Below, in pieces: positions 1-9,108 of a DNA stretch of 64,000 nucleotides. The position numbers and the translations under genes are program-made. The DNA is from Candidatus Opimibacter iunctus (GTDB taxonomy: Bacteria; Bacteroidota; Bacteroidia; Chitinophagales; Saprospiraceae). Where the stretch lies: NCBI GenBank assembly GCA_016716665.1, contig JADJVH010000003.1:334661-398660 (forward strand). Reading direction: 5' to 3'. Within the stretch, counting starts at the first letter, position 1. Each line of letters starts with the position of its first letter. The notes under the pieces are model-generated. The model saw nothing but the letters and a program-made list of their open reading frames with translations. It made no database searches and was not told the origin of the DNA.

Positions 1-371
1 TTGAGGAGACCTGTTCCTATGGCTATAAGAACTAATCCCGAATAAAAACTGGTCAAGCCGAACGGAGCCGCCAGGGCCAGGTTACCCAGGGCGATGATAC
101 ATCCCCCATAAAATACAGCATTGCGGGCGCCGATAAACTTATCAGCTATCCATCCTCCGGGGAGATTGGTCATATAGACTACGGCTGTATACAAGCCGTA
201 CAAGGCACCTGCTTCTACAACGGTCAGTCCAAGACCTGGATTGAGCCCTGTGGCGGCTGCAGTCATGTATAAAATAAGCATCGCCCGGCCTCCGTAATAG
301 GAGAATCGCTCCCACATCTCTGTGAAAAACAAGGTGGACAAGCCAGGTGGGTGGCCAAAGAAACTCTTCAT
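1..371 (-). CDS. POT/PTR family proton-dependent peptide transporter (N-terminal part)
   Basis: Only the first 123 codons are in the window; the gene runs off the left edge. The start is the ATG at 371. The first residues read MKSFFGHPPGLSTLFFTEMW, followed by ERFSYYGGRAMLILYM, which is the signature start of the POT (PTR2) family; its E-R-F-S-Y-Y core belongs to the proton-coupling helix 1 motif ExxER. Two to three membrane helices are visible, with a GGWIADKFIGARN loop typical of the helix 2-3 connection of major facilitator proteins. Members import di- and tripeptides with protons across the inner membrane. Substrate cannot be told from this fragment. Confidence 0.88.
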   Translation of the reverse strand, partial: MKSFFGHPPGLSTLFFTEMWERFSYYGGRAMLILYMTAAATGLNPGLGLTVVEAGALYGLYTAVVYMTNLPGGWIADKFIGARNAVFYGGCIIALGNLALAAPFGLTSFYSGLVLIAIGTGLL

Positions 372-771
372 ATAATGCTATTTAAGGAGTGATATATTCT
401 GCCTTGAACCTTCAAGGCGGGGCAAAATAATGAAAAGTTTGAGTTTTACTTATTCCGGTCCCGGCAATCTGAGGCAGATGCCCTGTCGGCGGGAACCTTC
501 CTCGCTCCACCCCGCTATTTGAGGTTTGCAACTTCAAATGAATATGCCGAGCATGCTCCATGTGCAAGATCGCTGAAAGGCAGTTTGCAACTGCCATGCT
601 AAATTGCATCCCCTTTTGACTGTTGCCAAGCAGTTACAAACTGCTTTATCATGATCACTCACTAACCAGATGCCAATCATATCGATTTGAAGTTGCAAAC
701 TTCAAATAGCGGTGAAGATGTAAAGAATCGCGATTTGAAGCTTGCAACTGCCAGGCTGGAATTCCTATGAT
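372..771. repeat. 400-bp intergenic region with dispersed TTGAAGTTTGCAACTTCAA-like palindromes
   Basis: No gene is supported here. The stretch holds several degenerate copies of a short palindrome: one at about 521-543, a perfect 10-bp stem with 3-nt loop at 685-707, and related half-copies near 575-590 and 735-755 (pattern tttgcaactgcca). A 65-codon open frame on the minus strand only reads through these repeats and has no protein-like composition. Confidence 0.5.
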
Positions 772-3189
772 TTACTGAACCATCACCCTGATCGACTCCC
801 CCGTGGCTAAAATCCGGAGGATGTAAATTCCAGGGGCAAAAGCTGAGATATCAACAGGTTTTTGAATTTCTGAAGAGGTAAGGTGCCGGATCAATTGGCC
901 CTGGATGGAATATATCTGAGCTTCCGATTCGGTCGCCGTTTCGATTTGTATTGTACCGGTGGTTGGATTGGGATAGACCTCTGTAGGCACAGAAACGGGA
1001 TCTTGAATACCTACAATATCCTGCTTGTAAACTACCAATGGGCCTGATCCGATATGGAGATCGTTACCATCCGCGTCAATGGCAATCAGATTTTTCAGCC
1101 TGATGACGACTGAATCTGGAATATCCGTAAAAGAAACCCCCTCTTTTAGGGCAAGCCCGCCAACAAGGCGATCAAAACTAAATCCAGCTTCGATTTCAAG
1201 TGGCAGATGATCCGTTTTTACAAAACCATACCGGGGTGATATCTCAAAATAGGGATCCAAGGGCTCATATCCATTATAGTGGAGACATAATACCTTATCG
1301 CTCGCCGGGCAAATTGGTGCGCGAAAGCCCTGGATTTCATAGAACGTGGTGTCAAAATCAATTTCATACGCTAGCCCTAGCACATTCGGAATATTAACCC
1401 CAGCCTGTATTCTGATGTTTGGGATTCTTCCATCCATCGACATCTGACCTGATGTCAAAACTATTTCAGGGCCATCAGGAAACAGTTCCTGTGGTTCGTA
1501 ATATGGATTGGTATAGAGGTAATACCGGATATTCCGGTCCATATCTTCATCATTGACGATTCCATTTCCATTGCCATCCCCATGTTTGGCATTTAGGTCT
1601 CCTGGCAATGTGAGTGTCCATAGATCAGCGGAATGCCCATCCCAGTTGATCCGTCCATCACGCTTTGAGCCAAGGCTGTCTTTCATAACGCCCCAGTACA
1701 ACAAATCAAAATGATCAGCTATGCCGTTATGATTAAAATCACCCGGCCATACACAATCCCTTCCTATACATGCTGGTGAACGCACACACGACAAGGTGGT
1801 GTCACTGATCAACCTGAATAGAGAATCAATATTGGCATACATAAATCCAACCTGTTCCAGGTGATCCAGTGAAGAATCCTGGTGGAACATGTATGCGGTT
1901 TCAACAACTACACTTTCTTTCGGTCGGAGGGAATCCAGATACACGGATGAAACGGTCCTTGGGTCTCCAAAATCAATTGATTCCTGATACCATGACCATT
2001 GCAATGAATCCCTCGGATCCCCATTAAACAGAAAATGGGTGGTGCCTCCCAGGTGCCCTGGGTTATAACCGTCACCTTCAGGAGTAATGGGAGTACCATC
2101 AATCCATTTACCAGTCAGTAATGTATATGACTCATTGGGAAATTCAGGTGTGATATCATGGTTGCCAGGGTGCAACCCATCCGCAAGAAAACTGTGCATG
2201 GGATGCGACAGATACGTCATACTCTGCACCGGAGGATAATCGGCGTAGGTAGTGGCGCCTGTGGTACAATCCCCTCCGACATCACCATCTACACCATCGT
2301 TGTAGACAAACTCAGTATGCCTTACACTGTCACTTCCTATATAATCATCCGCTGAACATCCCAGATCATAATCCGTCCACATCCCAAAATATACACTATC
2401 CAGTTTTATAGCGTCCTGGTTGATGATCTTATACCTGTTAAACAGGGTATTATTAAGAACAGTAGTGTTACTGCAGTTGAATCCATAGACGGTCAGCTGT
2501 ATTTCAACACCCAAAGGATTTCCATTTGATTGTTCATGAGGACCCTGATCATTGAATACCATCCAGAATATTTGCTCCGGGATATACGGAACACCTTTCA
2601 ACAGGATGAAAGGATATTCTCCTGATTGAGGCTCATAAATACCATTGCCATTGAGGTCATCGAAGTCCGCCCATCCACCATTGTGATCAGCTGGCAATTC
2701 AAATGGATTGTATTGCCCAAAGAATACATTTCCTTGTGCAGGCCAGCCAAAAATACCGGGGATTGTATCCTCAATAATTCCATCCGCTGCATCTAGAATG
2801 TGTTGCTCAATTTCACCTCTTGAAACCGACCATATATGATCGAAATAATTACATAGGTCAGGGTAATTTGTTGCTTCCGGATTAAGAGGCCCTGTGTAAT
2901 AGTCTTGCTTTAAAAATCCAAATGAGGTACCCGCTAGTTTCAATTCACCATCCTTATACCCTCCGATCCATGGAGCTGATGCATATATAGTACTGGGTGA
3001 ATTGTCCATAGTATAAGGGGCTTTGAAAAAACCGTCGTAGTCTACGCTCGCAAATTTTCCTCCTTGAGGAGAAAACAATGCGCCGATGCGATTAGCTTGA
3101 AACACTTCTTCGCCAATATAGCCTCTGCATTCAGATTGTGCCTGAATAAAACATGGCAGGCAAATTAGAAAGGGGAGTAAGTTTTTCAT
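772..3189 (-). CDS. Large secreted protein with type IX secretion (T9SS) C-terminal sorting domain
   Basis: This 805-residue protein starts with a signal peptide (MKNLLPFLICLPCFIQAQ, cleavage after AQ) and ends with a type A T9SS sorting domain: VYPNPTTGTIQIET, then IYSIQGQL, then the GIYILRI strand. It would be exported through the outer membrane by the Por/Gld secretion machinery and cleaved or anchored at the surface. Around the middle are two calcium-loop-like segments (DFNHNGIADHFDL and DGNGNGIVNDEDM) resembling dockerin-type EF-hand loops. The body has no recognised enzyme domain. It is the downstream member of a tandem pair; the upstream neighbour (3315-5730) is a full-length paralogue with the same order of segments. 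Confidence 0.85.
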   Translation of the reverse strand: MKNLLPFLICLPCFIQAQSECRGYIGEEVFQANRIGALFSPQGGKFASVDYDGFFKAPYTMDNSPSTIYASAPWIGGYKDGELKLAGTSFGFLKQDYYTGPLNPEATNYPDLCNYFDHIWSVSRGEIEQHILDAADGIIEDTIPGIFGWPAQGNVFFGQYNPFELPADHNGGWADFDDLNGNGIYEPQSGEYPFILLKGVPYIPEQIFWMVFNDQGPHEQSNGNPLGVEIQLTVYGFNCSNTTVLNNTLFNRYKIINQDAIKLDSVYFGMWTDYDLGCSADDYIGSDSVRHTEFVYNDGVDGDVGGDCTTGATTYADYPPVQSMTYLSHPMHSFLADGLHPGNHDITPEFPNESYTLLTGKWIDGTPITPEGDGYNPGHLGGTTHFLFNGDPRDSLQWSWYQESIDFGDPRTVSSVYLDSLRPKESVVVETAYMFHQDSSLDHLEQVGFMYANIDSLFRLISDTTLSCVRSPACIGRDCVWPGDFNHNGIADHFDLLYWGVMKDSLGSKRDGRINWDGHSADLWTLTLPGDLNAKHGDGNGNGIVNDEDMDRNIRYYLYTNPYYEPQELFPDGPEIVLTSGQMSMDGRIPNIRIQAGVNIPNVLGLAYEIDFDTTFYEIQGFRAPICPASDKVLCLHYNGYEPLDPYFEISPRYGFVKTDHLPLEIEAGFSFDRLVGGLALKEGVSFTDIPDSVVIRLKNLIAIDADGNDLHIGSGPLVVYKQDIVGIQDPVSVPTEVYPNPTTGTIQIETATESEAQIYSIQGQLIRHLTSSEIQKPVDISAFAPGIYILRILATGESIRVMVQ
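896..1097. repeat. 202-bp near-identical repeat, copy 1 (in T9SS gene 772-3189)
   Basis: This block and 3439-3640 differ at a single base (C/T in ccgattcggt versus ccgatttggt). It encodes the linker and start of the sorting domain (from NLIAIDADGNDLHIGSG to SIQGQ). Sequence on both sides is clearly diverged between the two genes. Confidence 0.9.
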
Positions 3190-3314
3190 AGTTGGGTATT
3201 TTTTATTAAAAATAAATCAGAACTGAATTAAAAATTGTCGCACATAAAACACTTCAATAACTTAATACAGCAGGAAACAGACAAAGGTGAAAACAATAAC
3301 TTTATATCCTCTGT

Positions 3315-5730
3315 CTATTGAATGACTACCCGTATTGCTTCTCCTGTAGCTAAAATCCGAAATATGTAGACCCCTTGTGCTAAAGCTGAGACATCCACAG
3401 GTTGCTCTACCTCAGAGGAGGTTAGTTGCCTGACCAACTGGCCCTGGATGGAATATATCTGAGCTTCCGATTTGGTCGCCGTTTCGATTTGTATTGTACC
3501 GGTGGTTGGATTGGGATAGACCTCTGTAGGCACAGAAACGGGATCTTGAATACCTACAATATCCTGCTTGTAAACTACCAATGGGCCTGATCCGATATGG
3601 AGATCGTTACCATCCGCGTCAATGGCAATCAGATTTTTCAAGCGGATGATTGTGCTATCAGGAATATCATCATAAGCAATGCCATTTCTTGGGTAAAGCC
3701 CGAACGGTGACCAATCCAGGATATAACCTAAGTCAATATCTATTGCCTGATGATCGGTTTTTACAAAACCATAAACTGTTGTTTCCCATGCCTCCACTTC
3801 CTGCGGATTGTAATCGTCGTCGAGGAAACAGATGATATTTGAATCAGCAGGACAGGAAAGGGTCCGGCCAGGTCTGAGTTCGAAGTATGTTGAATCAAAA
3901 TCAATTTCATATGCAAGCCCCAAAACATTTGGAATTGAAAGGCCTGTTTCAATCTTTAGATTTCTAATCCGACCCTGTTCATCCATTGGGTGGCTCTGAA
4001 TGACAATTTCAGGCCCCTCCGGATAAAGATCCTGTCTTTGATAATAAGGGTTTGTAAACAGGTAATGGTGAATATTTCTTTCAAGGTCTTCTGCATTGAC
4101 AATACTATTCCCGTTGCCGTCTCCATGCTTTGCGTTGAGGCCATTGGGCAATTCCATTGACCATGGATCCGCATAATGCCCATCCCAGTTGATTTTACCG
4201 TCACGTGGAGATCCTGTCTGATCTTTCATCACCCCCCAATACAAAAGATCATAATGATCAGCGATACCATTGTGGTTAAAATCACCAGGCCAGACACACT
4301 CCTTTTTATCCTGACAATATAGAAATGGAGTGCAAGGGAGTATCGATTCACTCATCAAATGCAATAAGCTATCTATCTGGTATTTCATAAACCCAACCTG
4401 ACCGATGTGATCAAGAGTGGAATCCTGGTTAAACAAATAAACCGTCTCCAGTTTGACTGTCTCAAATGGCTGCATTTGGCCAAGGTAAACAGACGAAACC
4501 GTGCTTGGATCAATCTGATTTGATTGGAAACTATACTGTGACCATTGTGTAGTATCCCTTGGATCCCCATTGTACAAGTACGTAGTTTTCGGAAAAGCAC
4601 TGCCGGGGTTATACCCATCTCTGAATTCAGTGATAGGCGTGCCATCCCGCCAGACTCCTTTGAGCAAATTGTAACGCTCCCAGGGCAAATACAGAAAAGG
4701 AAAAGTTCTTGGTGCGGTGATATAACTGGTCATATGATGGGAGAGATAGGTAAGGCTTTGAATTGGTGGAAAATCACCATAGGTAGTGAGCCCTGAAGTG
4801 CATCCTCCATTTACATCTCCGTCCCTGGCAAATTTGTTATAGGCATACTCTGTGTTCCGGGAGGTATCACAACCTTCATAATCATCTGTGGAGCAGCCAA
4901 GGTCATAATCTGACCACATGCCAAAATACAGGCTATCTATTACCGCTGTATTTTGATTGATGACTTTGTAGGTATTGAACAGCGCATTGTTCAATACTGC
5001 ATTATCCTGACAATTGAAACCGAAAACAGTGAGCTGGACTTCAACACCAAGAGGAGCTCCTTCAGATTCAGTGTGCAGCCCCTGATCATTAAACACCATC
5101 AACATTATTTCTTCCGGTATGTGATAGATACCTCTCAGGTTGATTGCAGGATATTCTCCGAGTTGTGGTTCATAAAGACCATTTTGATTTAGATCCATGA
5201 AATCAGCCCACCCGCCATGATGCCCGGCTGGCAATTGAAAATGATTGATAGTTGAAAAGTATTCATTCCCTTCAGCAGGCCATCCAAAAACAGAAGCAAT
5301 GGTGTCTGAAATCTGTCCATCTGATTCGAAATCTTCAATATGACGTACTATATCTTCCCTACTGGTGCTCCAGATTCTGTTGTACCATACACAATTTGAG
5401 TCTAAGGTTACAGCCCCTTCAAGCAATGGTCCGGCATACAAATCAAAATTGGTTTGGTTAGGATACGTTTGAGCGGAAATTTTCAATTGCCCATCGACAT
5501 ACCCTCCTATCCAGGGGCTTGAAGCAAAAATGGTATAGGATGCGTCCTCCCTGGTGTAAAGGCACTTTGAAATAACCATCCAACGGCAGAAACTTACTCC
5601 CTTGTGGTGAAAATGAAGCACCAATCCGATTAGCCTGGAATATTTTACTGGCTTCAAATCCACCAAAGCAGTTTTCCTGTGCGGAAATCAATAAAGGAAA
5701 TAGAAAAAGTAGAGGTAGCAGGTTTTTCAT
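3315..5730 (-). pseudogene. T9SS-exported paralogue of the 772-3189 gene, broken by one frameshift
   Basis: The gene starts at the ATG at 5730 with signal peptide MKNLLPLLFLFPLLISAQ and runs in frame to GYFKVPL. It then shifts at the three-T run of the coding strand (plus-strand AAA at 5558-5560) and continues as YTREDASYTIFASSPWIGGY to the stop at 3315. The intact paralogue reads GFFKAPYTMD at the same spot, so removing one T restores the protein. The rest matches the paralogue in order: two calcium-loop-like segments (DFNHNGIADHYDL, DGNGNSIVNAEDL) and a T9SS sorting domain ending GVYIFRILATGEAIRVVIQ. Open parts are 3315-5666 and 5458-5730. A sequencing error at the short run is as likely as a real mutation. 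A 202-bp block near the 3' end is almost identical between the two genes. Confidence 0.8.
3439..3640. repeat. 202-bp near-identical repeat, copy 2 (in T9SS gene 3315-5730)
   Basis: Partner of the block at 896-1097, in the same orientation and at the same position in the paralogous gene, with one mismatch in 202 bases. Confidence 0.9.
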
Positions 5731-5800
5731 GGTCGGGTAATTTTACTAAAGTTACCACCCAACCTCTAATGAAAATGTCCCGCCTGAGACAGATATGAAA

Positions 5801-6634
5801 TTAGTCCGCGATGGCCAAAGGATATTTGAGCCCTTTGTAACCTGTCAGCACCGCCTTGACCTTGCCTACGGACACAGGGCTCTCGATCATCAGCGGGATG
5901 CGGTTGCCATCGGCAGACATGTAGATGTCCATTCGGGTGTCTTCATCAAAGAAGTGGCCGGATACCACCTCAGGCCTGATGAGTGTGGTTTTCATCCTAC
6001 CGAGGCCACGGATTTTCTGTTCTATATTCTTCTCCCGTACCTCGACCTGGAGGGGATATTCCTCCTCTACAAAGACCTTGACGCCAAACTGGTCACCGGT
6101 CTTATATTGGTTGAAGTCAACATTACGGATGTTATACACGATCGAGATCATATCATGCATGCATCCTGACAAATCGGCTGTATAGTATTTGGTTGGTTTG
6201 TCGGGCCATCCCTTGGAGGCATGGACGACATTCTTTTTCTGGTCAAAATTGAATTGATCCCACCAAACATATTTGCCTTCCTGGATATCCCTTGAGAAGG
6301 AAAGGGGAAGTAATGTCTTTTTATCGATGACACTTTCATAGCGGTCATTGACTTCATAAAACCATTCAAAGGCACTGATGGTCTTGCCATCGATGGAGAT
6401 AAAATACCTGTCACCCATATCTTTCACCTTGAAGGTAGCCTCTCCGGCTGGGATCCAGATAAAGTTGAGCTGGTAGTATAAGGTATAGGTGATCTCCTCC
6501 CCACCCTGCCAGGTGAAGTTTTCGGTCTCACAATAGTTGTAGTTGTAATCAATGGTGTTGGCATACTCCTGCCTGGCTGGTTCTGCGAAACTCAGCCCAA
6601 TAATGGAAGCCAGAATCAAAGATATCCGCATCAT
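5801..6634 (-). CDS. DUF3108 domain-containing exported protein
   Basis: This is a 277-residue protein with an N-terminal signal peptide (MMRISLILASIIGLSFAEPA). After residue 40 it has the DUF3108 pattern: GGEEITYTLYYQLNFIWIPAGEATFKV, then DRYFISIDGKTISAFEWFYEVNDRYES, which is the region normally annotated as DUF3108 in Bacteroidota. The domain is predicted to be a periplasmic beta-rich fold of unknown biochemical role. It reads in the same direction as the T9SS pair but is separated from it by about 70 bp, so co-transcription is possible and not shown. No lipobox cysteine is present. Confidence 0.8.
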   Translation of the reverse strand: MMRISLILASIIGLSFAEPARQEYANTIDYNYNYCETENFTWQGGEEITYTLYYQLNFIWIPAGEATFKVKDMGDRYFISIDGKTISAFEWFYEVNDRYESVIDKKTLLPLSFSRDIQEGKYVWWDQFNFDQKKNVVHASKGWPDKPTKYYTADLSGCMHDMISIVYNIRNVDFNQYKTGDQFGVKVFVEEEYPLQVEVREKNIEQKIRGLGRMKTTLIRPEVVSGHFFDEDTRMDIYMSADGNRIPLMIESPVSVGKVKAVLTGYKGLKYPLAIAD

Positions 6635-7115
6635 ATTTGGTATAACGAAATTACGGGGAAAAGTGTTACAAAATCAAGGGGTTGGGGGAAAATTCGTTGC
6701 GCACGAAACGCGGGGAATTGTTTTACTTTTTGCATTGCCCAAAAAGTAACAAAAACGCAAGTCGCGCTAAAAACTCGCCAGTTTATTCCATCTATAGCCT
6801 GGCTTCCTGGTTTGCTGTCTCGCTTGACCCTATTTCACTCCTACCGGTTTTCGGCTTTATGGCCGAAAACCGGCCGTCCTGTCTGCTCGGACAATTTAGC
6901 GTGACAGAATGGTGCCTATTCGAAATGATTTTTAAAACCTATCTCCTGATTCCTGCCTCCTATCTCCTTATTTCAGTTTTGAGCGACAGGATTGTTCCTA
7001 TTCGAGTGGAATTTTACCCCCTATAGGGGGCTAGGGGGTAAGGGGGTTGGGGGTAAACGAAGAATTCTCACGATCTTTGCCCCCGGGACAAAACCCGATA
7101 CACCACCTTCCTAGT
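6635..7115. other. 480-bp intergenic region, no gene supported
   Basis: This divergent region separates the DUF3108 gene from the HlyC/CNNM-type gene. It contains G-rich runs (around 7016-7055, with a CCCCCTATAGGGGG palindrome) and a 114-codon open frame at 6682-7026 whose composition is not protein-like. An imperfect Bacteroidota -7 element (GAtcTTTG, 7072-7079) lies 36 bp before the ATG at 7116. Confidence 0.4.
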
Positions 7116-8384
7116 ATGGAAATTCTCATTATCCTGATCCTGATCCTGATCAACGGCGTCTTTTCGATGTCAGAAATCGCCCTGGTTTCCGCCAGGAAAA
7201 ACAGGCTCACCAGCGCAGCCCAGCAGGGTAACCGGGGTGCAAAAACTGCCCTCGAACTGCAGTCTGCACCGAGCAAACTGCTCTCTACCGTCCAGATCGG
7301 GATCACCCTGATCGGGCTCCTTACGGGTATCTATAGCGGTGAAAAAATCACCCATGACATGGAAACCTTTATCCTTCAGTTTCCACTTCTTGCTCCTTAC
7401 GCGCCTACTTTAGCCGTTGTCGTGGTGTTGATCATCATTACGTTTTTCTCGCTGGTCCTGGGCGAATTGGTCCCAAAGCGAATCGGATTGACCTATCCAG
7501 AGGCTATCGCCAAGACCATGGCCATGCCCATGAAGATCATCGCTATGATCACAGCACCTTTTATCTGGCTGCTCACCGCAACGACTGACCTGATCCTGAA
7601 AATATTCCGTGTCCAACGCTCCAGTGAGAGCAAGGTGACCGAGGAAGAAATCAAGGCCATCGTACGCGAAGGCATGGAAGACGGGGAAATCCAGGAGATC
7701 GAACAGGATATTGTGAACCGGGTTTTTAGTGTTGGGGACAGAAGTGTGAGTTCGCTCATGACCGCCCGGAAGAAAATGACTACTCTGGATATTACTGATA
7801 CGAAAGAGGAAGTCAAAAGGCTGGTTTCGGAAGACCTGCACAATTTCTACCCGATCTATGACAGCGACGAACAGGACATCATCGGCATCGTAAGTCTGAA
7901 GCAACTGTTTGCCGAGATCGAAAACGAAAACTTCAACCTCAAGAACATCGTGGCTGAGCCATCGTACATCGCAGAGGGAGCATCAGCATATAAAGCCCTG
8001 GAGCAATTCAAGCAAACCAATGTGCACTATGCACTGGTCATCGATGAGTATGGCTCGACCCAGGGCATCCTCACGATGAGTGATATCCTGGAAGCATTGG
8101 TCGGTGATATTTCAGAATTCTATGGTGAGGAATATTTATTCCAGCAGCGTGATGATCATTCATGGCTGATCGATGGCCACTACCCGCTACCTGACTTCCT
8201 GACCCGCTTTGGCATGGAAGACTATATCAAGGATTATGAAGTCAACACGGTCGGTGGACTCATCATGCAAGAGTTGGGCCGCATCCCCAAGCAGTCCGAA
8301 AAACTGAATTGGGCCAACTTCGAGTTTGAAATCATAGATATGGACGGACCGACGATTGATAAAATACTAATAGTGAAGAAATAG
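7116..8384 (+). CDS. Hemolysin-family / CNNM-type membrane protein with CBS domains
   Basis: The protein has 422 residues from the ATG at 7116. An open frame extends 23 codons further upstream, but that part is rich in Pro/His and the membrane protein begins naturally at MEILIILILILINGVFSMSEIALVSARKNRL, the first helix of the DUF21/CNNM domain. Further helices follow at about 55-155 (VVVVLIIITFFSLVLGELVPKRIGL). A pair of CBS motifs spans roughly 195-320, and a CorC_HlyC domain (about 335-420) closes the protein. Family members are linked to magnesium or cobalt efflux and to cell-envelope homeostasis; the name hemolysin is historical. Transported ion is not deducible here. Confidence 0.9.
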   Translation: MEILIILILILINGVFSMSEIALVSARKNRLTSAAQQGNRGAKTALELQSAPSKLLSTVQIGITLIGLLTGIYSGEKITHDMETFILQFPLLAPYAPTLAVVVVLIIITFFSLVLGELVPKRIGLTYPEAIAKTMAMPMKIIAMITAPFIWLLTATTDLILKIFRVQRSSESKVTEEEIKAIVREGMEDGEIQEIEQDIVNRVFSVGDRSVSSLMTARKKMTTLDITDTKEEVKRLVSEDLHNFYPIYDSDEQDIIGIVSLKQLFAEIENENFNLKNIVAEPSYIAEGASAYKALEQFKQTNVHYALVIDEYGSTQGILTMSDILEALVGDISEFYGEEYLFQQRDDHSWLIDGHYPLPDFLTRFGMEDYIKDYEVNTVGGLIMQELGRIPKQSEKLNWANFEFEIIDMDGPTIDKILIVKK

Positions 8385-8398
8385 CCAGCGGCTATTTC
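8378..8398 (+). terminator. Hairpin overlapping the stop codon of the CNNM-type gene
   Basis: A perfect 9-bp stem (gaaatagcc / ggctatttc) with an AGC loop contains the TAG stop codon. It is followed by TG and then TTAAATGTTT, a moderate T-rich tail. Confidence 0.45.
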
Positions 8399-8452
8399 TG
8401 TTAAATGTTTAAGGTTAAATGTTTAGAAAAAAGCGAGAAAGTAAGACATTAC

Positions 8453-8478
8453 CCATTTACCATTTACCATTTACCATT
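8453..8478. repeat. Heptanucleotide tandem array (ccattta)n before ruvC
   Basis: Three full copies of ccattta and a partial fourth, period 7, lie between the CNNM-type gene and the ruvC core. A 14-bp direct repeat (ttaaatgttt...) precedes it at 8401-8425. Confidence 0.7.
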
Positions 8479-8491
8479 AAACAACTTTCAA

Positions 8492-9052
8492 TTGGCACAA
8501 TTGAAACAAACATCTTCCCGCATCCTTGGCATCGATCCCGGCACCAACATCCTGGGCTTTGCGGTCATCGAGGTGGATGGCGAAAAAGTGGATGTGCTTG
8601 AGATTGGTGTGCTGCACCTGAAGGACAAGGGTGAGCATGTAGATAAGCTGAAAGAAATTTTCCTTGAGATCCAGGAGATCATTGAACGATATCTTCCAAA
8701 GGACCTGGCGATCGAAGCACCGTTCTTTGGTAAGAATGTGCAATCGATGCTCAAACTTGGGCGTGCACAAGGCGTGGCCATGGCAGCGGGCATGACGATG
8801 GGGCTCTCCATCACTGAGTACTCTCCGAAAAAAGTAAAACAATCGGTAACCGGAAACGGAAACGCTTCGAAGGAACAGGTAGCTGATATGATGTACCGTC
8901 TGCTCAGCCTGAAACCCGGCAAGGTGCCGCTTGATGCAACTGATGCTTTGTCCGTTGCTTTATGTCATCATTATCAGAATGGAAGACCAGTGTCTTCGAA
9001 AAAGGGTGGGTGGAAATCTTTTTTAAAAGAGAATCCTGACCGGGTCAAATGA
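8492..9052 (+). CDS. ruvC: Crossover junction endodeoxyribonuclease RuvC
   Basis: RuvC resolves Holliday junctions with RuvAB. The catalytic acidic residues are visible in context: Asp in RILGIDPGTNILGFAV, Glu in LAIEAPFFGKNVQSMLKLG, and the C-terminal pair in PLDATDALSVALCHHY. The open frame extends back to an ATG at 8405. That stretch, however, is repeat DNA (a heptamer array at 8453-8478 translates as PFTIYHLP), so I place the start at a TTG at 8492 (or 8501), just before the conserved core. This gives 186 residues, close to the usual RuvC size. The gene faces clpB and the two share a bidirectional hairpin terminator. Confidence 0.92.
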   Translation: MAQLKQTSSRILGIDPGTNILGFAVIEVDGEKVDVLEIGVLHLKDKGEHVDKLKEIFLEIQEIIERYLPKDLAIEAPFFGKNVQSMLKLGRAQGVAMAAGMTMGLSITEYSPKKVKQSVTGNGNASKEQVADMMYRLLSLKPGKVPLDATDALSVALCHHYQNGRPVSSKKGGWKSFLKENPDRVK

Positions 9053-9105
9053 ATGAATAAAAAGGTAGGGACAGGTCGCGACCTCTCCCTACCTTTTTAT
9101 TCATT
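9052..9105. terminator. Bidirectional terminator between ruvC and clpB
   Basis: A 54-nt hairpin: 20-bp perfect outer stem (9052-9071 with 9086-9105), a C/C mismatch, then a 6-bp self-complementary core (aggtcg cgacct). A-rich and T-rich outer arms (ataaaaagg / cctttttat) suit termination from both sides. It starts at the last base of the ruvC stop codon. Confidence 0.85.
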
Positions 9106-9108
9106 TCA

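Noticed and set aside
6682..7026. 114-codon open frame between the DUF3108 and CNNM-type genes
   Set aside because: Composition is unlike a protein, no domain or start signal was recognised, and it lies in repeat-like G/C-run DNA.
8405..8491. ATG start for ruvC at 8405
   Set aside because: The extra 29 codons translate a heptamer repeat; the conserved core begins just after the TTG at 8492.
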